DNA from: Desulfonema magnum
GTDB lineage: Bacteria > Desulfobacterota > Desulfobacteria > Desulfobacterales > 4be13
Assembly: GCF_017377395.1 (NCBI RefSeq)
Contig: NZ_CP061800.1
Span: 806,001-870,000 of the forward strand
DNA: 64,000 nucleotides
Reading direction: 5' to 3'
A program made the position numbers and the translations under genes. The notes under the pieces were generated by a model that was given only the letters and a program-made list of their open reading frames with translations, did not search any database and was not told the DNA's origin. Below, piece after piece: positions 34,971 through 44,472 of the stretch (position 1 is the first letter of the stretch; each line of letters begins with the position of its first letter).

Positions 34971-35406
34971 ATCCGGAGTGCAAAAATTAAGCGAAGCGAT
35001 TTTTTGCATTTTACCGGAATTATTCTGATTATAACGGATTTGGGGGAGGCCGGTCAAGCCCCGTGGGGGCGGCATATTTGTAGCAGCAGGTTTGCAAGCC
35101 CCCGCCAAGCCCCGTGGGGGCGGCATATTTGTAGCAACCAGGCGAATATGCCGCCCCTACGGGGCTTGAACGGCCCGGCATGATGAATGCCACAAATATG
35201 CCGCCCCCACGGGGCTTGAACGGCCCGGCATGATGAATGCTACAAATATGCCGCCCCTACGGGGCTTGACCGGCCCGGGATGATGAATTACCAGAAATAT
35301 GCCGCCCCTTTGGGGCTTGGCCAGCCTCCCCCAAATCCGTTATAATCAGGAATTATTTAATTAAGCGGTGCAAAAAAATGCTTCGCTCAATTTTTGCACT
35401 CCGGAT
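34971..35406. repeat. CCGGAGTGC inverted repeat split by an inserted element
   Basis: ATCCGGAGTGCAAAAATTAA on the left and AATTTTTGCACTCCGGAT on the right are complementary outer arms. The TGATTATAACGG element at 35026-35348 lies between them, so the hairpin was probably intact before the insertion. Confidence 0.75.
35026..35348. mobile_element. TGATTATAACGG element with probable target duplication
   Basis: The ends TGATTATAACGGATTTGGGG and CCCAAATCCGTTATAATCA are near-perfect inverted repeats bounding 323 bp. The interior is five GCATATTTGTAGCA/CCCCGTGGGG-type units in both orientations. GGAATTATT occurs directly outside both ends (35016-35024 and 35349-35357), consistent with a 9-base target-site duplication. 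No coding sequence is inside, so it would need a transposase in trans. Confidence 0.8.
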
Positions 35407-35604
35407 TTATGGAAATTTTCAATCTGCTTAAACTTACAGTCTGGCAAAAAAACTGTTTACGGGACACTTGAGTTAATATGTTAATATCTGATATTTTTTT
35501 TAAAATCAAGTATAATATGGCAATGGCTGGGATTCTGTATCTGAATAACTAATGTATTTTTAATCAATTAAAAAACAGCAAATCATATTTATCTCGTTAT
35601 CAGC

Positions 35605-35735
35605 GATCTGTGTACAGGACAAAAAGTTGCGGTGCGGGAAGAAACCCGGCTTTTTTTCCCGGACGGGACACCTTCCCCCGTCGGAAAAACCCGGGTTTCT
35701 TTGTTGCTCATCTTTTTTTGTCCTGTACACAGATC
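35605..35735. repeat. Long palindrome with AAACCCGG core, type C, copy 1
   Basis: The outer arms GATCTGTGTACAGGACAAAA and TTTTGTCCTGTACACAGATC are perfectly complementary. The inner blocks AAGAAACCCGGCTTTTTT and AAAAACCCGGGTTTCTT also pair. A second copy is at 63661-63785. The element abuts the stop codon of the downstream chemoreceptor gene. Confidence 0.9.
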
Positions 35736-37593
35736 AGCGATTAAAAACCGCAAGTTCATTACCTGCTCCTCTGATTATGATAAATAGCTCCGTTGCGTAG
35801 TATTTCAACTGTTCTGCCTGGGCATTCAGCTCTTCGGAAGCACTGGCAAACTCCTCAGCATTGGCAGCATTCTGCCCGATCACCTTTCCCATTTCAGCAA
35901 CAGCCTTGTTAATCAGTTCGATATTTCTGCTCAGTTCCTTGGTGGCATTGGTAATTGCGCTGGTCTTGTCCCCCATGATTGTCGCGGATCTGACGATACC
36001 TTCAAAATCACTGTTCATAATTTTTATTGAGACCGCACACTCAGCTATTCTCTTCAGAGTGGTATCCAGCAGATTCTGGGTTGTTTTAGCCGCCTCCGCT
36101 ACTCTCACGGACAGATTTCTCACTTCGTCCGCAACAATAACAAAACCGGAACCCGCGTCACCGGCACGGGCCGCTTCCACGGCTGCATTCAGCGACAACA
36201 GGTTGGTCTGAAATGCGATCCCGTCAATGAGTTTGATAATCTGTCCGATCTGACCGCTGTCCTTCTCAATCAGGGCAATTTTCTCGGTCAGATCAACAAG
36301 CGTCATCACCGTTTTGACGGATTTTTTGATATTATCGTTCATTAATTGCCCTGACCCCCGGGTCAGTTCTGAGGTATCTTTACTTGTAAGGGCCATTTCG
36401 TTCAAAGATACGGACGTCTCCTCGGCTGCTGCCGCCTGTTCGGACGTTCCCTCGGCTAACTGGCCGCTTGTGGCTGAGATTTGAGCAGACGCGGATGCCA
36501 CTGTGAGTGCCGCGTCAGAAAGACCGCTGATGATATGTCTGAGAGGTCGGATAATGGTGCGGACGATGACAGATACCACAGCACATGAGGCCAACAGCGC
36601 AATAAGGCCGATGCCTGCCTGATGCCATAATGTGGTTCGAACATCAGCCATCACCTTATCTTCAGGAAATCGGCTAATCACCCACCACTTATCAGTTGAC
36701 AAGCCCAGGTTAAAGGGCACAAAAATATTGAAGCATCCTGATTTCAGGATAATTTGCTCATAACCAGACTGCATTATTTGAAAAATTTTTTCATCGCTTT
36801 TTAATTCCAGAGGCTTTGTAACCAACGCTTTATCTTCACTGTCAGCAACAATGACACCTTCAGGATTAATGATGGTGAGCCTGCCTGCACCGCCAAGCAG
36901 CATTTTATTTCCGGCCTCCGTATCGTTCTGTAAAAATGAAATATTAACGCTTGCTCCCACAAGGCCATGAAACACTCCTCCTGTGGAGACAGGCACGGAA
37001 AGAATAATGACAGTCACTTTCTTATCCTGCCGGATATAATGAACAGGACCGAATATTTGTTCTTTATTTGCTGACCGGGCCGCCTCATACCAAATTCCGG
37101 CTTGGCCGCCGGCGCTGTACAAAGGGGAAGTTAAAAGGGACAGCAATGTTATTTCATCTTTTTCATCACGGATCAGATACGGAGCAAAACGGCCCGTGTT
37201 ATCGTGACCCATTGTGTTCGCAAACCCCGTGTCAAGGTTGTCAAAGCTGGACTGTTCCCAGCAAGTGAACACACCCGTTGTTTCCTTAAGTTCTCCGGAA
37301 AGGTTGTGCAGAATTTCCGTTACCTGCTCACGATCCAAATCAATTTCAGTATGTTCGTTTTTGATCAGGGAAAGCGTATATGCCACCTTGCGCAGTTCTC
37401 CCAACACAATATCTATCTGATGTTCAAGCGAATGCGCCTGCTTTCTGGCCAGAGAAACAATACATTCTTCTGCTCTTTCTCTGGCCAGAATGGATGCTCT
37501 CCATGTCGAATATGAAATAATTAGTCCAAGGGTGAGAATAAGACAAAGACAGAGCGACGAGATTAATCTGGTTGTAATGGAAAATTTTTTCAA
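35734..37593 (-). CDS. Methyl-accepting chemotaxis protein 2
   Basis: The 619-residue receptor has spans near residues 8-28 and 330-352, with a dCache-like periplasmic domain between them ([45 protein letters not shown]). The cytoplasmic bundle is close to that of receptor 1 over the last ~270 residues, with the tip [20 protein letters not shown] and the consensus VADEVRNLS. The two receptors therefore share the signalling half and differ in ligand domains. It starts 12 bases after the stop of a PstS-like protein gene. The stop codon touches the edge of a type C palindrome. Confidence 0.93.
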   Translation of the reverse strand: MKKFSITTRLISSLCLCLILTLGLIISYSTWRASILARERAEECIVSLARKQAHSLEHQIDIVLGELRKVAYTLSLIKNEHTEIDLDREQVTEILHNLSGELKETTGVFTCWEQSSFDNLDTGFANTMGHDNTGRFAPYLIRDEKDEITLLSLLTSPLYSAGGQAGIWYEAARSANKEQIFGPVHYIRQDKKVTVIILSVPVSTGGVFHGLVGASVNISFLQNDTEAGNKMLLGGAGRLTIINPEGVIVADSEDKALVTKPLELKSDEKIFQIMQSGYEQIILKSGCFNIFVPFNLGLSTDKWWVISRFPEDKVMADVRTTLWHQAGIGLIALLASCAVVSVIVRTIIRPLRHIISGLSDAALTVASASAQISATSGQLAEGTSEQAAAAEETSVSLNEMALTSKDTSELTRGSGQLMNDNIKKSVKTVMTLVDLTEKIALIEKDSGQIGQIIKLIDGIAFQTNLLSLNAAVEAARAGDAGSGFVIVADEVRNLSVRVAEAAKTTQNLLDTTLKRIAECAVSIKIMNSDFEGIVRSATIMGDKTSAITNATKELSRNIELINKAVAEMGKVIGQNAANAEEFASASEELNAQAEQLKYYATELFIIIRGAGNELAVFNR

Positions 37594-37605
37594 GACTATC
37601 CCTCA

Positions 37606-38388
37606 TTACATCTTGTCAGGCGGGAGATAATTATTGGATTTCAGCACATTCAGCCATTTTTCGCTATTAACAAACGTCTTTACTTTATCAACAACTGGGC
37701 GTTTTTCTTTTTCAACATCATAGACCAGCCCCACATTCTGCCCTGATGAAAAATTTTTAATATTAAGGACCACACATCCTTTCTCGGCTCTGAGGAGGGA
37801 TTCGGAACTGAAACCAATTGAACCGGGCGTTTTAGTGATGGCTCTTATGATCTGATGTTCTTTTTTATAACGACGGACAAACGGAGCATTGCGCATAAAA
37901 GGATAGTCTTTGCAAAGTGCGGTGTATGCGGCCTCCGTTTTTTCCCGGCCAAGCAGTATGATGGGCATATCAGGGCCTCCGACCGCTTTCCAGTTTTTGA
38001 TCTTTCCAGTATATATCCCTTCAAACTGCTCTTTGGTAAGCTCGGTGACTTTGACATCCTTATTCACAGCAAAGCCAATATTTATTTTTGCGACAAAAAG
38101 TTCCCGGAGCTGGGGATAAGTCTTTTTCTCCTTATCATTCATGGGACGTCCTGTGCGTCCGAACACCTCCTCACCTGTTGCCCATCTGAGACCTCCCGCA
38201 TGCTTTATGCTTTTCAGGGGAACGGTCATATGATAATCTTTCCCGTCATCAGTGGCGCAAAATTCTCTGGCCAGGAGCCTGACAACTTCCGTGCTTGGTC
38301 CCGCACCGGCAATGACAAGCGTCTCCGACGCATAAGCATTTTCCACGAGAATTGCTAAAGAAATTACAATAAACAATAATCTTTTCAT
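37606..38388 (-). CDS. PstS-like periplasmic binding protein 2
   Basis: The 260-residue protein has a signal peptide (cleavage near NAYA-SET) and PstS-family features: LVIAGAGPSTEVVRLLAREF at the start and GIYTGKIKNWKAVGGPDMPI near residue 128. Its position 12 bases before a chemoreceptor gene strongly suggests a binding-protein/receptor pair. It is related to, but clearly diverged from, the protein at 34138-34926. No phosphate permease genes are present. Confidence 0.82.
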   Translation of the reverse strand: MKRLLFIVISLAILVENAYASETLVIAGAGPSTEVVRLLAREFCATDDGKDYHMTVPLKSIKHAGGLRWATGEEVFGRTGRPMNDKEKKTYPQLRELFVAKINIGFAVNKDVKVTELTKEQFEGIYTGKIKNWKAVGGPDMPIILLGREKTEAAYTALCKDYPFMRNAPFVRRYKKEHQIIRAITKTPGSIGFSSESLLRAEKGCVVLNIKNFSSGQNVGLVYDVEKEKRPVVDKVKTFVNSEKWLNVLKSNNYLPPDKM

Positions 38389-38428
38389 CAGGTCTTCCTC
38401 CTTTTTTTAATAAATTTCTGATTGTTAA

Positions 38429-38530
38429 GTACCTATCCATAACTTTTCGATATTTGTCCGGGGAAGAAACCCGGGTTTTTCTCACGGATGAGGCACCTTT
38501 CCATATCGGAAAAACCCGGGTTTCTTTACC
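38429..38530. repeat. Long palindrome with AAACCCGG core, type A, truncated
   Basis: AAGTACCTATCCATAACTTTT begins the left arm, and AGAAACCCGGGTTTTTCTC pairs with GGAAAAACCCGGGTTTCTT. The right outer arm is missing where the OmpA-like gene ends. Confidence 0.75.
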
Positions 38531-38536
38531 ACCCAA

Positions 38537-39742
38537 TTATTCGTTACAATCAACGACAATAAGTTCAACCCGGCGGTCAATAGCGTCCCGTTCGTCGTCC
38601 GTGCCGATGCCCACGATATTCTCATTAAACCCTTTCCCAAAGGCTTCAGAGCGCCGCATCACTTCCGGAAACGCGGATTTTAAGTGCCTCTGAATCGTTT
38701 TGGCACGTTGCAGCGACAGAATGTTATTCCACTGCTCCCCTCCTGTCCTGCTGCAATGCCCCACAATACGGAGACAATAAGGACTCTGATGAAAATAGTT
38801 GCCGATCTGGCGCAGCCAGCTGTCATATTTTTCTCTTAAATTTTTATCTCCCCAGAATTCAACGGAATTCACTTTAAACAGAAATTTAATTGTCAGGGTT
38901 CTGTGTTCTTCTACGCTGACTGAGATAATTTTGGCAAGATTTTTCTCGGCCTCTTCCCAGCATTCCAGCTTTTGATTCGTCAGATATAACCCTATATAAG
39001 TTCTTAGCTTTTGGCCTCCCCTGCTTTTTTCTGCCTGGATGAACAAATTCCGGGCAGTTTCATATTCTCCCTCTTCATAAGCGGTTTCCGCCTCTATCCA
39101 GATGGCCCTGATTTCCAAAGCATCAAGACTGGTTTTGTCTGTCTGATCACGGGATGTGTTTTTTTCAAGTGTTATTATCTGCCTTAATCTTTCATCTTTT
39201 ACATACAAAGAACTGTCCCGATATATTCCCGTAGGTTTGTAATCCAGATTTTGGTCAGAAATCCAGACGTCTGATTTTCCGATGACCTTAATTTTTTTTA
39301 AATTTCTCACAGCAGCAGAAACATGATATTTTTTTTCGCTGGCCACAGAATCAAGCCCGATGTTCCCGTCCAGGATATAATCTGCAATCTCCAGGTTTTT
39401 GGATGTCAGCCTGGCCATATTGAACCCCTTAAAATTTTCCCTGCTTTCTTTCCTGATAATATCTTCAATTGTCCTGCTGATTTGGGGAATTTCATTACTA
39501 TATTTGTCCGGAAAGGGGATAATCATAAGATTGGCTTTCCGCTGTTCGTTCAATGAATCCCAGTCTGTTTTTACCTGACTCAGTAGGCTGCGGGCCAGCA
39601 AGACAATTGCTGTTTCAAACTCAGCAGGCCCGGAAACCTTTTCTGAGGGCGCTCGCGGCTTTAGGATTTTCGCACAGGACCCCAGCATGACCAGAACTGA
39701 GATCAGACTTATTAGCACTATCAATGATTTGATACGGTGCAT
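38537..39742 (-). CDS. OmpA-like lipoprotein with TPR-like segment
   Basis: The 401-residue product carries a lipoprotein signal (VLVMLGSC-AK, lipidated Cys near residue 23). It has a middle helical region that looks like TPR repeats (AETAYEEGEYETARNLFIQAEKS) and a C-terminal OmpA-family peptidoglycan-binding domain: LRIVGHCSRTGGEQWNNILSLQRAKTIQRHL and RRVELIVVD. It is probably anchored in the outer membrane and tethered to peptidoglycan. It is the first gene of the minus-strand sensory block, 148 bases ahead of the PstS-like gene 2. Confidence 0.82.
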   Translation of the reverse strand: MHRIKSLIVLISLISVLVMLGSCAKILKPRAPSEKVSGPAEFETAIVLLARSLLSQVKTDWDSLNEQRKANLMIIPFPDKYSNEIPQISRTIEDIIRKESRENFKGFNMARLTSKNLEIADYILDGNIGLDSVASEKKYHVSAAVRNLKKIKVIGKSDVWISDQNLDYKPTGIYRDSSLYVKDERLRQIITLEKNTSRDQTDKTSLDALEIRAIWIEAETAYEEGEYETARNLFIQAEKSRGGQKLRTYIGLYLTNQKLECWEEAEKNLAKIISVSVEEHRTLTIKFLFKVNSVEFWGDKNLREKYDSWLRQIGNYFHQSPYCLRIVGHCSRTGGEQWNNILSLQRAKTIQRHLKSAFPEVMRRSEAFGKGFNENIVGIGTDDERDAIDRRVELIVVDCNE

Positions 39743-40236
39743 GGTGATTTGCCCTCCTTCTGTTTATGATGTTCAAGAGATATCGTCATAACATCTGTGT
39801 TCACTCCGCAATTAATCTGGCTTTTTTTATTTTTGCATAAAAGAGAAAATCAATCAAGGAAGAAGCGGAAAGCAGGAAAAGAAACAGGGCTCAGGAAACG
39901 GCTGACATACGTTCCCTGAGCCTGTCGAAGGGAGGGAACAGAGACGGACAAAAAATAATGGCAAAAAGCGGTATTTTCAGACGGCTTAGAATTATCCTGA
40001 TGCCGGATTACTGGCAAATAAGCAGGAGGGAATGAAGAAACTCGGGACATGCAAATCACAAATCACAAATCACAAATGACTTTCATAAAACGATTTATAA
40101 GTACCTAACCATAAGTTTTTAATATCTTCCCGAAGAAGAAACCCGGCTTTTTTTTCGGAATGATGCTTCTCCGACAAAGGAAAAAGCCGGGTTTCTCCGC
40201 CGCTCACAGAGAAAAAGGTGTATAAAAAATTTTTGA
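39743..40236. other. Intergenic stretch with repeats
   Basis: No gene is visible. It contains one CCTGAGCCTGTCGAAGG repeat (about 39917-39933), four CACAAAT heptamers (40051-40077) and most of a type A palindrome. Confidence 0.6.
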
Positions 40237-40246
40237 TCAGGTACTT
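40099..40246. repeat. Long palindrome with AAACCCGG core, type A, full copy 1
   Basis: The outer ends are AAGTACCTAACCATAAGTTT and AAAATTTTTGATCAGGTACTT, and the core pairs AAGAAACCCGGCTTTTTTT with AAAAAGCCGGGTTTCT. Its last ten bases overlap the final codons and stop of livF. Confidence 0.85.
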
Positions 40247-40950
40247 AATCCGAGATAAGCCTTTTTCACTTCTTCATTTGAGAGAAGATTTTTTGCTGAA
40301 TCTGTAAGAATGATACGGCCATTTTCCATGACATAGCCCCTGCGCGCCACTTTCAGCGCCAGATTTGCGTTTTGCTCCACCAGAAAAATGGTGGTATTGT
40401 GTTCGCTGTTTATCTTGCTGATGATATCAAATATCTGTCTTACGATAATGGGAGCAAGCCCCAGAGACGGTTCGTCAAGCAAAAGAAGGCGGGGTCTTGC
40501 CATGATCGCCCTGGAAATGGCAAGCATCTGCTGCTCTCCTCCGCTTAATGTTCCGCCAGCCTGATTCCGCCGGTCCGCAAGAATCGGAAACAGCCCGAAA
40601 ATATATTCCATATCTTCCCGGATGCCCTCTTTGTCTGTCCGTAAGAACGCGCCCATGTCCAAATTTTCCGTCACAGTAAGAAAAGGAAAAATGCGTCGTC
40701 CCTCGGGAACCTGGCTGATTCCGAGCGAGACAATCTCATCCGGACGCATCTGATGAATGGGCTGCCCCATGAAATATATTTCCCCTGTCCGGGGCGGCAC
40801 AATCCCCGAAACGGACATAAGGGTTGTTGTTTTTCCGGCTCCGTTCGCGCCGATGAGCGTAATAATTTCTCCTTCGGAAATCTCAATGTCAACATCTTTC
40901 AATGCCTGAATATTTCCGTAAAACGTTTGTATATTTGTGAGTTTAAGCAT
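40237..40950 (-). CDS. livF: LivF, branched-chain amino acid ABC transporter ATPase
   Basis: The 237-residue ATPase has Walker A GANGAGKTTTLM near residue 34, signature LSGGEQQMLAISRAI near 135 and Walker B LLLLDEPSLGLAP near 155. It is the second nucleotide-binding subunit of the Liv importer and the last gene of livKHMGF; it overlaps livG by 8 bases. Its stop codon lies within the right arm of a type A palindrome, which supplies the terminal codons. Confidence 0.95.
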   Translation of the reverse strand: MLKLTNIQTFYGNIQALKDVDIEISEGEIITLIGANGAGKTTTLMSVSGIVPPRTGEIYFMGQPIHQMRPDEIVSLGISQVPEGRRIFPFLTVTENLDMGAFLRTDKEGIREDMEYIFGLFPILADRRNQAGGTLSGGEQQMLAISRAIMARPRLLLLDEPSLGLAPIIVRQIFDIISKINSEHNTTIFLVEQNANLALKVARRGYVMENGRIILTDSAKNLLSNEEVKKAYLGLST

Positions 40951-41731
40951 CAGTTTCTTCCCCGAGATAGGCTTTTATTACAGCAGGATTGTTTTTTATC
41001 TCATCCGGTGTGCCCTGTGCGATTTTCTTTCCATAATCCATGACAAATATCCGGTCAGACAGGCTCATGACCAGCTTCATGTCATGCTCGATCAGCAGTA
41101 TGGAAACTTTTTCATCGTCACGGAGCCTTACAATCAGATCATCAAGTTCCCGTGTCTCCTGGGGATTCATGCCCGCGGCCGGTTCGTCAAGCAAAAGAAC
41201 AAACGGTTCGGTCGCCATTGCCCGGGCGATTTCAAGACGCCGCTGCGCGCCGTAAGGAAGATTCATCGCAACCTCGTTCACATATTCAGAAAGGCCGATT
41301 TTTTCAAGAATCATATAGCTGTCCTCGACAACTTTCTGCTCTTCTTTTACAGTTGCCCTGTTTCTGAAAACAGCTCCCAGGATACCTGATGAACAGCGGC
41401 AATGACGACCGATCATGACATTTTCAAGCACCGTCATGTTTGCAAACAGACGGATGTTCTGAAATGTTCGGGCAAGCCCCTTTTCTGTGACAAGATTCGG
41501 CTTTAATCCGTTAATCCTTGTTTTTTTTTTGCCTGGCCGCGAAATTATCATGTCGCCTTCCGTGGGTGCGTAAATTCCGGTAATACAGTTAAAAAACGTG
41601 GTTTTTCCTGCCCCGTTGGGTCCGATAAGCGCGACAATTTCCCCTTCATTGATATCCATGTCCACATGATCCAGTGCGCGTAACCCTCCGAAGTCCATGG
41701 TCAGGCTTTTAATTTCCAGTATGGTTCTCAT
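40943..41731 (-). CDS. livG: LivG, branched-chain amino acid ABC transporter ATPase
   Basis: The 262-residue subunit shows GPNGAGKTTFFNCI near residue 37, LPYGAQRRLEIARAMA near 155 and LLLDEPAAGMNP near 176. The longer ATPase with the YGAQRRLEIARA signature is the LivG type. It lies 6 bases after livM and overlaps livF, so the three are translated together. Confidence 0.95.
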   Translation of the reverse strand: MRTILEIKSLTMDFGGLRALDHVDMDINEGEIVALIGPNGAGKTTFFNCITGIYAPTEGDMIISRPGKKKTRINGLKPNLVTEKGLARTFQNIRLFANMTVLENVMIGRHCRCSSGILGAVFRNRATVKEEQKVVEDSYMILEKIGLSEYVNEVAMNLPYGAQRRLEIARAMATEPFVLLLDEPAAGMNPQETRELDDLIVRLRDDEKVSILLIEHDMKLVMSLSDRIFVMDYGKKIAQGTPDEIKNNPAVIKAYLGEETDA

Positions 41732-41737
41732 GATGTT

Positions 41738-42964
41738 TTAACTCATCTCTGTTTTGTTTTTCAGACCTTCAAATTTATATGTCCGTCGCACATTGCTGAT
41801 GATTCCCCCGGGGCGAAACACCATCATCAAAACCAGCACTGCCCCGAAAAGGAGTATCCGATATTCGGAAAATGCCCGGAGGTATTCTGGCAAAAGAATC
41901 AGGACAAACGCTCCGATAATAACACCGATAATTGATCCCATGCCTCCTAATACAACAATACAGAGAATATTAATGGATTCCCATATGGTAAAACTTGCCG
42001 GGTTGATAAAAGTGGTCTTGGCTGCAAAAACAACCCCTCCCATACCTGCCCATGTCGCACCCAGGGCAAACGCTGTAAGCTTGGTCTTTGTTTTGTCAAT
42101 TCCCATGGCCTGACATGCCACTTCGTCCTCTCTCAGAGCGACCCAGGCTCTCCCGATTCTGGAATCCTGTAATCTGTTTACGACAAACACAGTAAAAAGG
42201 GTAAGGCCGATCATCAGAAAATAGATATATATGGTCGCGCCCCGAAGGGAGAAGTCAATACCAAAAAAACCGGGTCGGGGGATATTTGCAATCCCGCTGG
42301 GGCCGAAGGAGAACTCATTCCAGTTTTCCAGGACAAGCCGTATGATCTCACCGAATCCCAGGGTTACGATGGCAAGATAATCCCCCCGGAGACGAAGCAC
42401 CGGAAACCCGAGAATGATTCCGAAAAGCGCTGCCAATCCCGCGCCGATGGGAAGCACGGTCCAGAATCCGAGTCCGTAGTGATAATTCAGAAGCGCGTAG
42501 CTGTAGGCCCCCACAGCATAAAACGCCACATATCCCAAGTCGAGCAGACCCGCAAGCCCGACAACAATATTCAGTCCCAATGCTATGGTGACATAAATCA
42601 GCGCGGTGATCATAATATTCGTCTGGTACATGGAAAAAACAAACGGGAAGATCACCGCAAAAACAGCAATGGCAATGGCAGCAGGAATATAAATCTTATG
42701 ATCCTCGAAAAGCCGCTGGCTGAGAGGAACCCTGTCCGTTTCGACCGGCTTGGCTTTCTGGTTGCCTGTCTCTTTTTTTTTCAGGAGATATCGCCAGACA
42801 AAGGAAAGAAAAAAACTACCGGCCCCGATGATAATCATATTGTTCCATCGCCACTCCACCACATTCTCGACAGTGTTCACCCGGATAACCATAATGGGAA
42901 ACGTCAGAAACATGAACCAGATTGAAGCCAGAAACGATTTTTTTATTTCTTCAAAGTTAATCAC
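41738..42964 (-). CDS. livM: LivM, branched-chain amino acid permease
   Basis: This 408-residue inner-membrane permease has about ten hydrophobic spans. LGLNIVVGLAGLLDLGYVAFYAVGAY is the conserved LivM core, and LREDEVACQAMGIDKTKTKLTAFALGA is the ATPase-coupling loop. The N-terminal ~100 residues, with two extra spans and a charged linker, match the extended LivM form of proteobacteria. Confidence 0.95.
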   Translation of the reverse strand: MINFEEIKKSFLASIWFMFLTFPIMVIRVNTVENVVEWRWNNMIIIGAGSFFLSFVWRYLLKKKETGNQKAKPVETDRVPLSQRLFEDHKIYIPAAIAIAVFAVIFPFVFSMYQTNIMITALIYVTIALGLNIVVGLAGLLDLGYVAFYAVGAYSYALLNYHYGLGFWTVLPIGAGLAALFGIILGFPVLRLRGDYLAIVTLGFGEIIRLVLENWNEFSFGPSGIANIPRPGFFGIDFSLRGATIYIYFLMIGLTLFTVFVVNRLQDSRIGRAWVALREDEVACQAMGIDKTKTKLTAFALGATWAGMGGVVFAAKTTFINPASFTIWESINILCIVVLGGMGSIIGVIIGAFVLILLPEYLRAFSEYRILLFGAVLVLMMVFRPGGIISNVRRTYKFEGLKNKTEMS

Positions 42965-42983
42965 TTTTCACCCATAAAAAGTT

Positions 42984-43085
42984 GTGATTGGTGATTGGTG
43001 ATTTGTGATTAGGAATTATTCCACATTCAAATCAGAAATTACAAATTACAAATCACAAATCACAAATCACAAATCACAAATCATT
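42984..43085. repeat. Heptanucleotide repeats GGTGATT and CACAAAT in inverted order
   Basis: GTGATTGGTGATTGGTGATT at 42984-43010 is followed by CACAAAT repeats at 43040-43083, so the two tracts can pair as a long imperfect hairpin between livH and livM. Confidence 0.75.
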
Positions 43086-43089
43086 AAAA

Positions 43090-43992
43090 CTATACTTTTT
43101 CCGTTTCAGAGCGTCCCAGTATTCCCTGGGGTCTGAATATCAGAATAAACACGAGGAACAGAAACGCGAAAACATCTTCATAATCACTTGAAATGTAACC
43201 AGTAAAGAAGCTTTCTGTCCATCCGAGGACCAGACTGCCCACAACCGCTCCCGGAATGCTGCCGATGCCTCCGAGCACAGCAGCCACAAACGCTTTTATG
43301 CCTGCGATAAAGCCGATATAAAAATTGACCATGCCGATATGGGAGGCAATGAGTACTCCTCCCAGTGCGGCCGTTGCGGAACCAATAATAAATGTGAAGG
43401 AGATGACCTTGTTCACATCCACGCCCACCAGCATGGCCATGTCCCTGTCCTGTGCTGTCGCGCGCATGGCTTTTCCGATCTTTGTGAACTTTATCAGAAA
43501 GGTCAGCAGAATCATTACGATTGTGGTTGCGATGATGATGACAAGCTCCGGTGAGGTGATAATATGAGAATAAGGTTCCCAGAATTCAAAATCCGGGACC
43601 AGACACGGGAAAGGAAGAAAATCAGATGTCTGGGCCAGAAGCACATAATTCTGAAGAAACAATGACATGCCAATGGCGCTGATCAGTGCGGAAAGGCGCG
43701 GGGCATGCCGAAGCGGCTTGTAAGCCATCTTCTCTATGGTAAATCCATATGCACATGAATAAATTACAGCAGCAACTGACGCAATGACTAAGATCGCTAT
43801 CTGATTCCAGCCCAGCAGCGTCAGCACACTGATAACAATCAGACCGGTAAATGCGCCGATCATGTAAATTTCGCCATGGGCAAAGTTGATGAGCTGGATA
43901 ATACCGTAAACCATGGTGTATCCGAGCGCAATCAGGGCATAGATACTGCCGCGTGTAAGCCCGCCTAAAAAAAGTTCAAGGAAATATTCCAT
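43090..43992 (-). CDS. livH: LivH, branched-chain amino acid permease
   Basis: The 300-residue permease has eight or so hydrophobic spans. The start MEYFLELFLGGLTRGSIYALIALGYTMVYGI is typical of LivH, and ATAQDRDMAMLVGVDVNKVISFTFIIGS is the coupling loop. ATG 43992 is chosen because the LivH family begins there; an upstream in-frame extension would add 22 unrelated residues. A convincing Shine-Dalgarno sequence is lacking. Confidence 0.93.
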   Translation of the reverse strand: MEYFLELFLGGLTRGSIYALIALGYTMVYGIIQLINFAHGEIYMIGAFTGLIVISVLTLLGWNQIAILVIASVAAVIYSCAYGFTIEKMAYKPLRHAPRLSALISAIGMSLFLQNYVLLAQTSDFLPFPCLVPDFEFWEPYSHIITSPELVIIIATTIVMILLTFLIKFTKIGKAMRATAQDRDMAMLVGVDVNKVISFTFIIGSATAALGGVLIASHIGMVNFYIGFIAGIKAFVAAVLGGIGSIPGAVVGSLVLGWTESFFTGYISSDYEDVFAFLFLVFILIFRPQGILGRSETEKV

Positions 43993-44186
43993 TTTAATTA
44001 AGTATCTGATTGTTTGTGGGGTTGGGAGTCGGGTGTCTGAATGTCTGATGTTTGCCAATATCCGAGCCAGTCCGCGGGAATTCTCAATCCCGCGGGGGCG
44101 ATGAACAGCCTTTTGTTTAACTCAGGTCAGCAAATCCGGGCTGCTCCGCGGGAGTTCTCAGGCCCGCGAAAGCAACGAACGGAAAA

Positions 44187-44338
44187 GTTAATTACCTAAC
44201 CATAAATTTTTAATATCTGCCCAGGGAAGAAACCCGGGTTTTTTTTCGAAATGATACGTCTCGGATAAAGGAAAAACCCGGGTTTCTCCGCCACTCGCAG
44301 AAAAAAAGTATATAAAAAACTTTTGCTCAGGTACTTAT
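44187..44338. repeat. Long palindrome with AAACCCGG core, type A, full copy 2
   Basis: The layout matches 40099-40246: TTACCTAACCATAAATTTTT on the left, GCTCAGGTACTTATAA on the right, and a core pairing AAGAAACCCGGGTTTTTTTT with AAAAACCCGGGTTTCTC. Confidence 0.85.
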
Positions 44339-44339
44339 A

Positions 44340-44431
44340 ACTCGGTAATCAATTTTTTTTCTGTCATTCCTGCTTTCGCAGGAATGACAGATTTTTTGTT
44401 CAATCCAGGTCAAAAAGCTTGATTATCGAGT
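44340..44431. repeat. CTCGATAATC-armed palindrome, copy 2
   Basis: ACTCGGTAATCAATTTTTTT and AAGCTTGATTATCGAGT enclose CTGTCATTCCTGCTTTCGCA, the ATTCCTGC hairpin. It directly abuts the type A palindrome. Confidence 0.8.
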
Positions 44432-44472
44432 ATAAACAGTTAGACAACAACGACATTTAAACACTCAATATC

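Larger units (their letters stand above)
43993..44472. other. Repeat-filled gap between livK and livH
   Basis: Two repeated GCGGGAATTCTCA(A/G)(T/G)CCCGCG hairpins (about 44075-44170), a type A palindrome (44187-44338) and a CTCGATAATC palindrome (44340-44431) fill the gap. No gene is visible. Confidence 0.65.
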
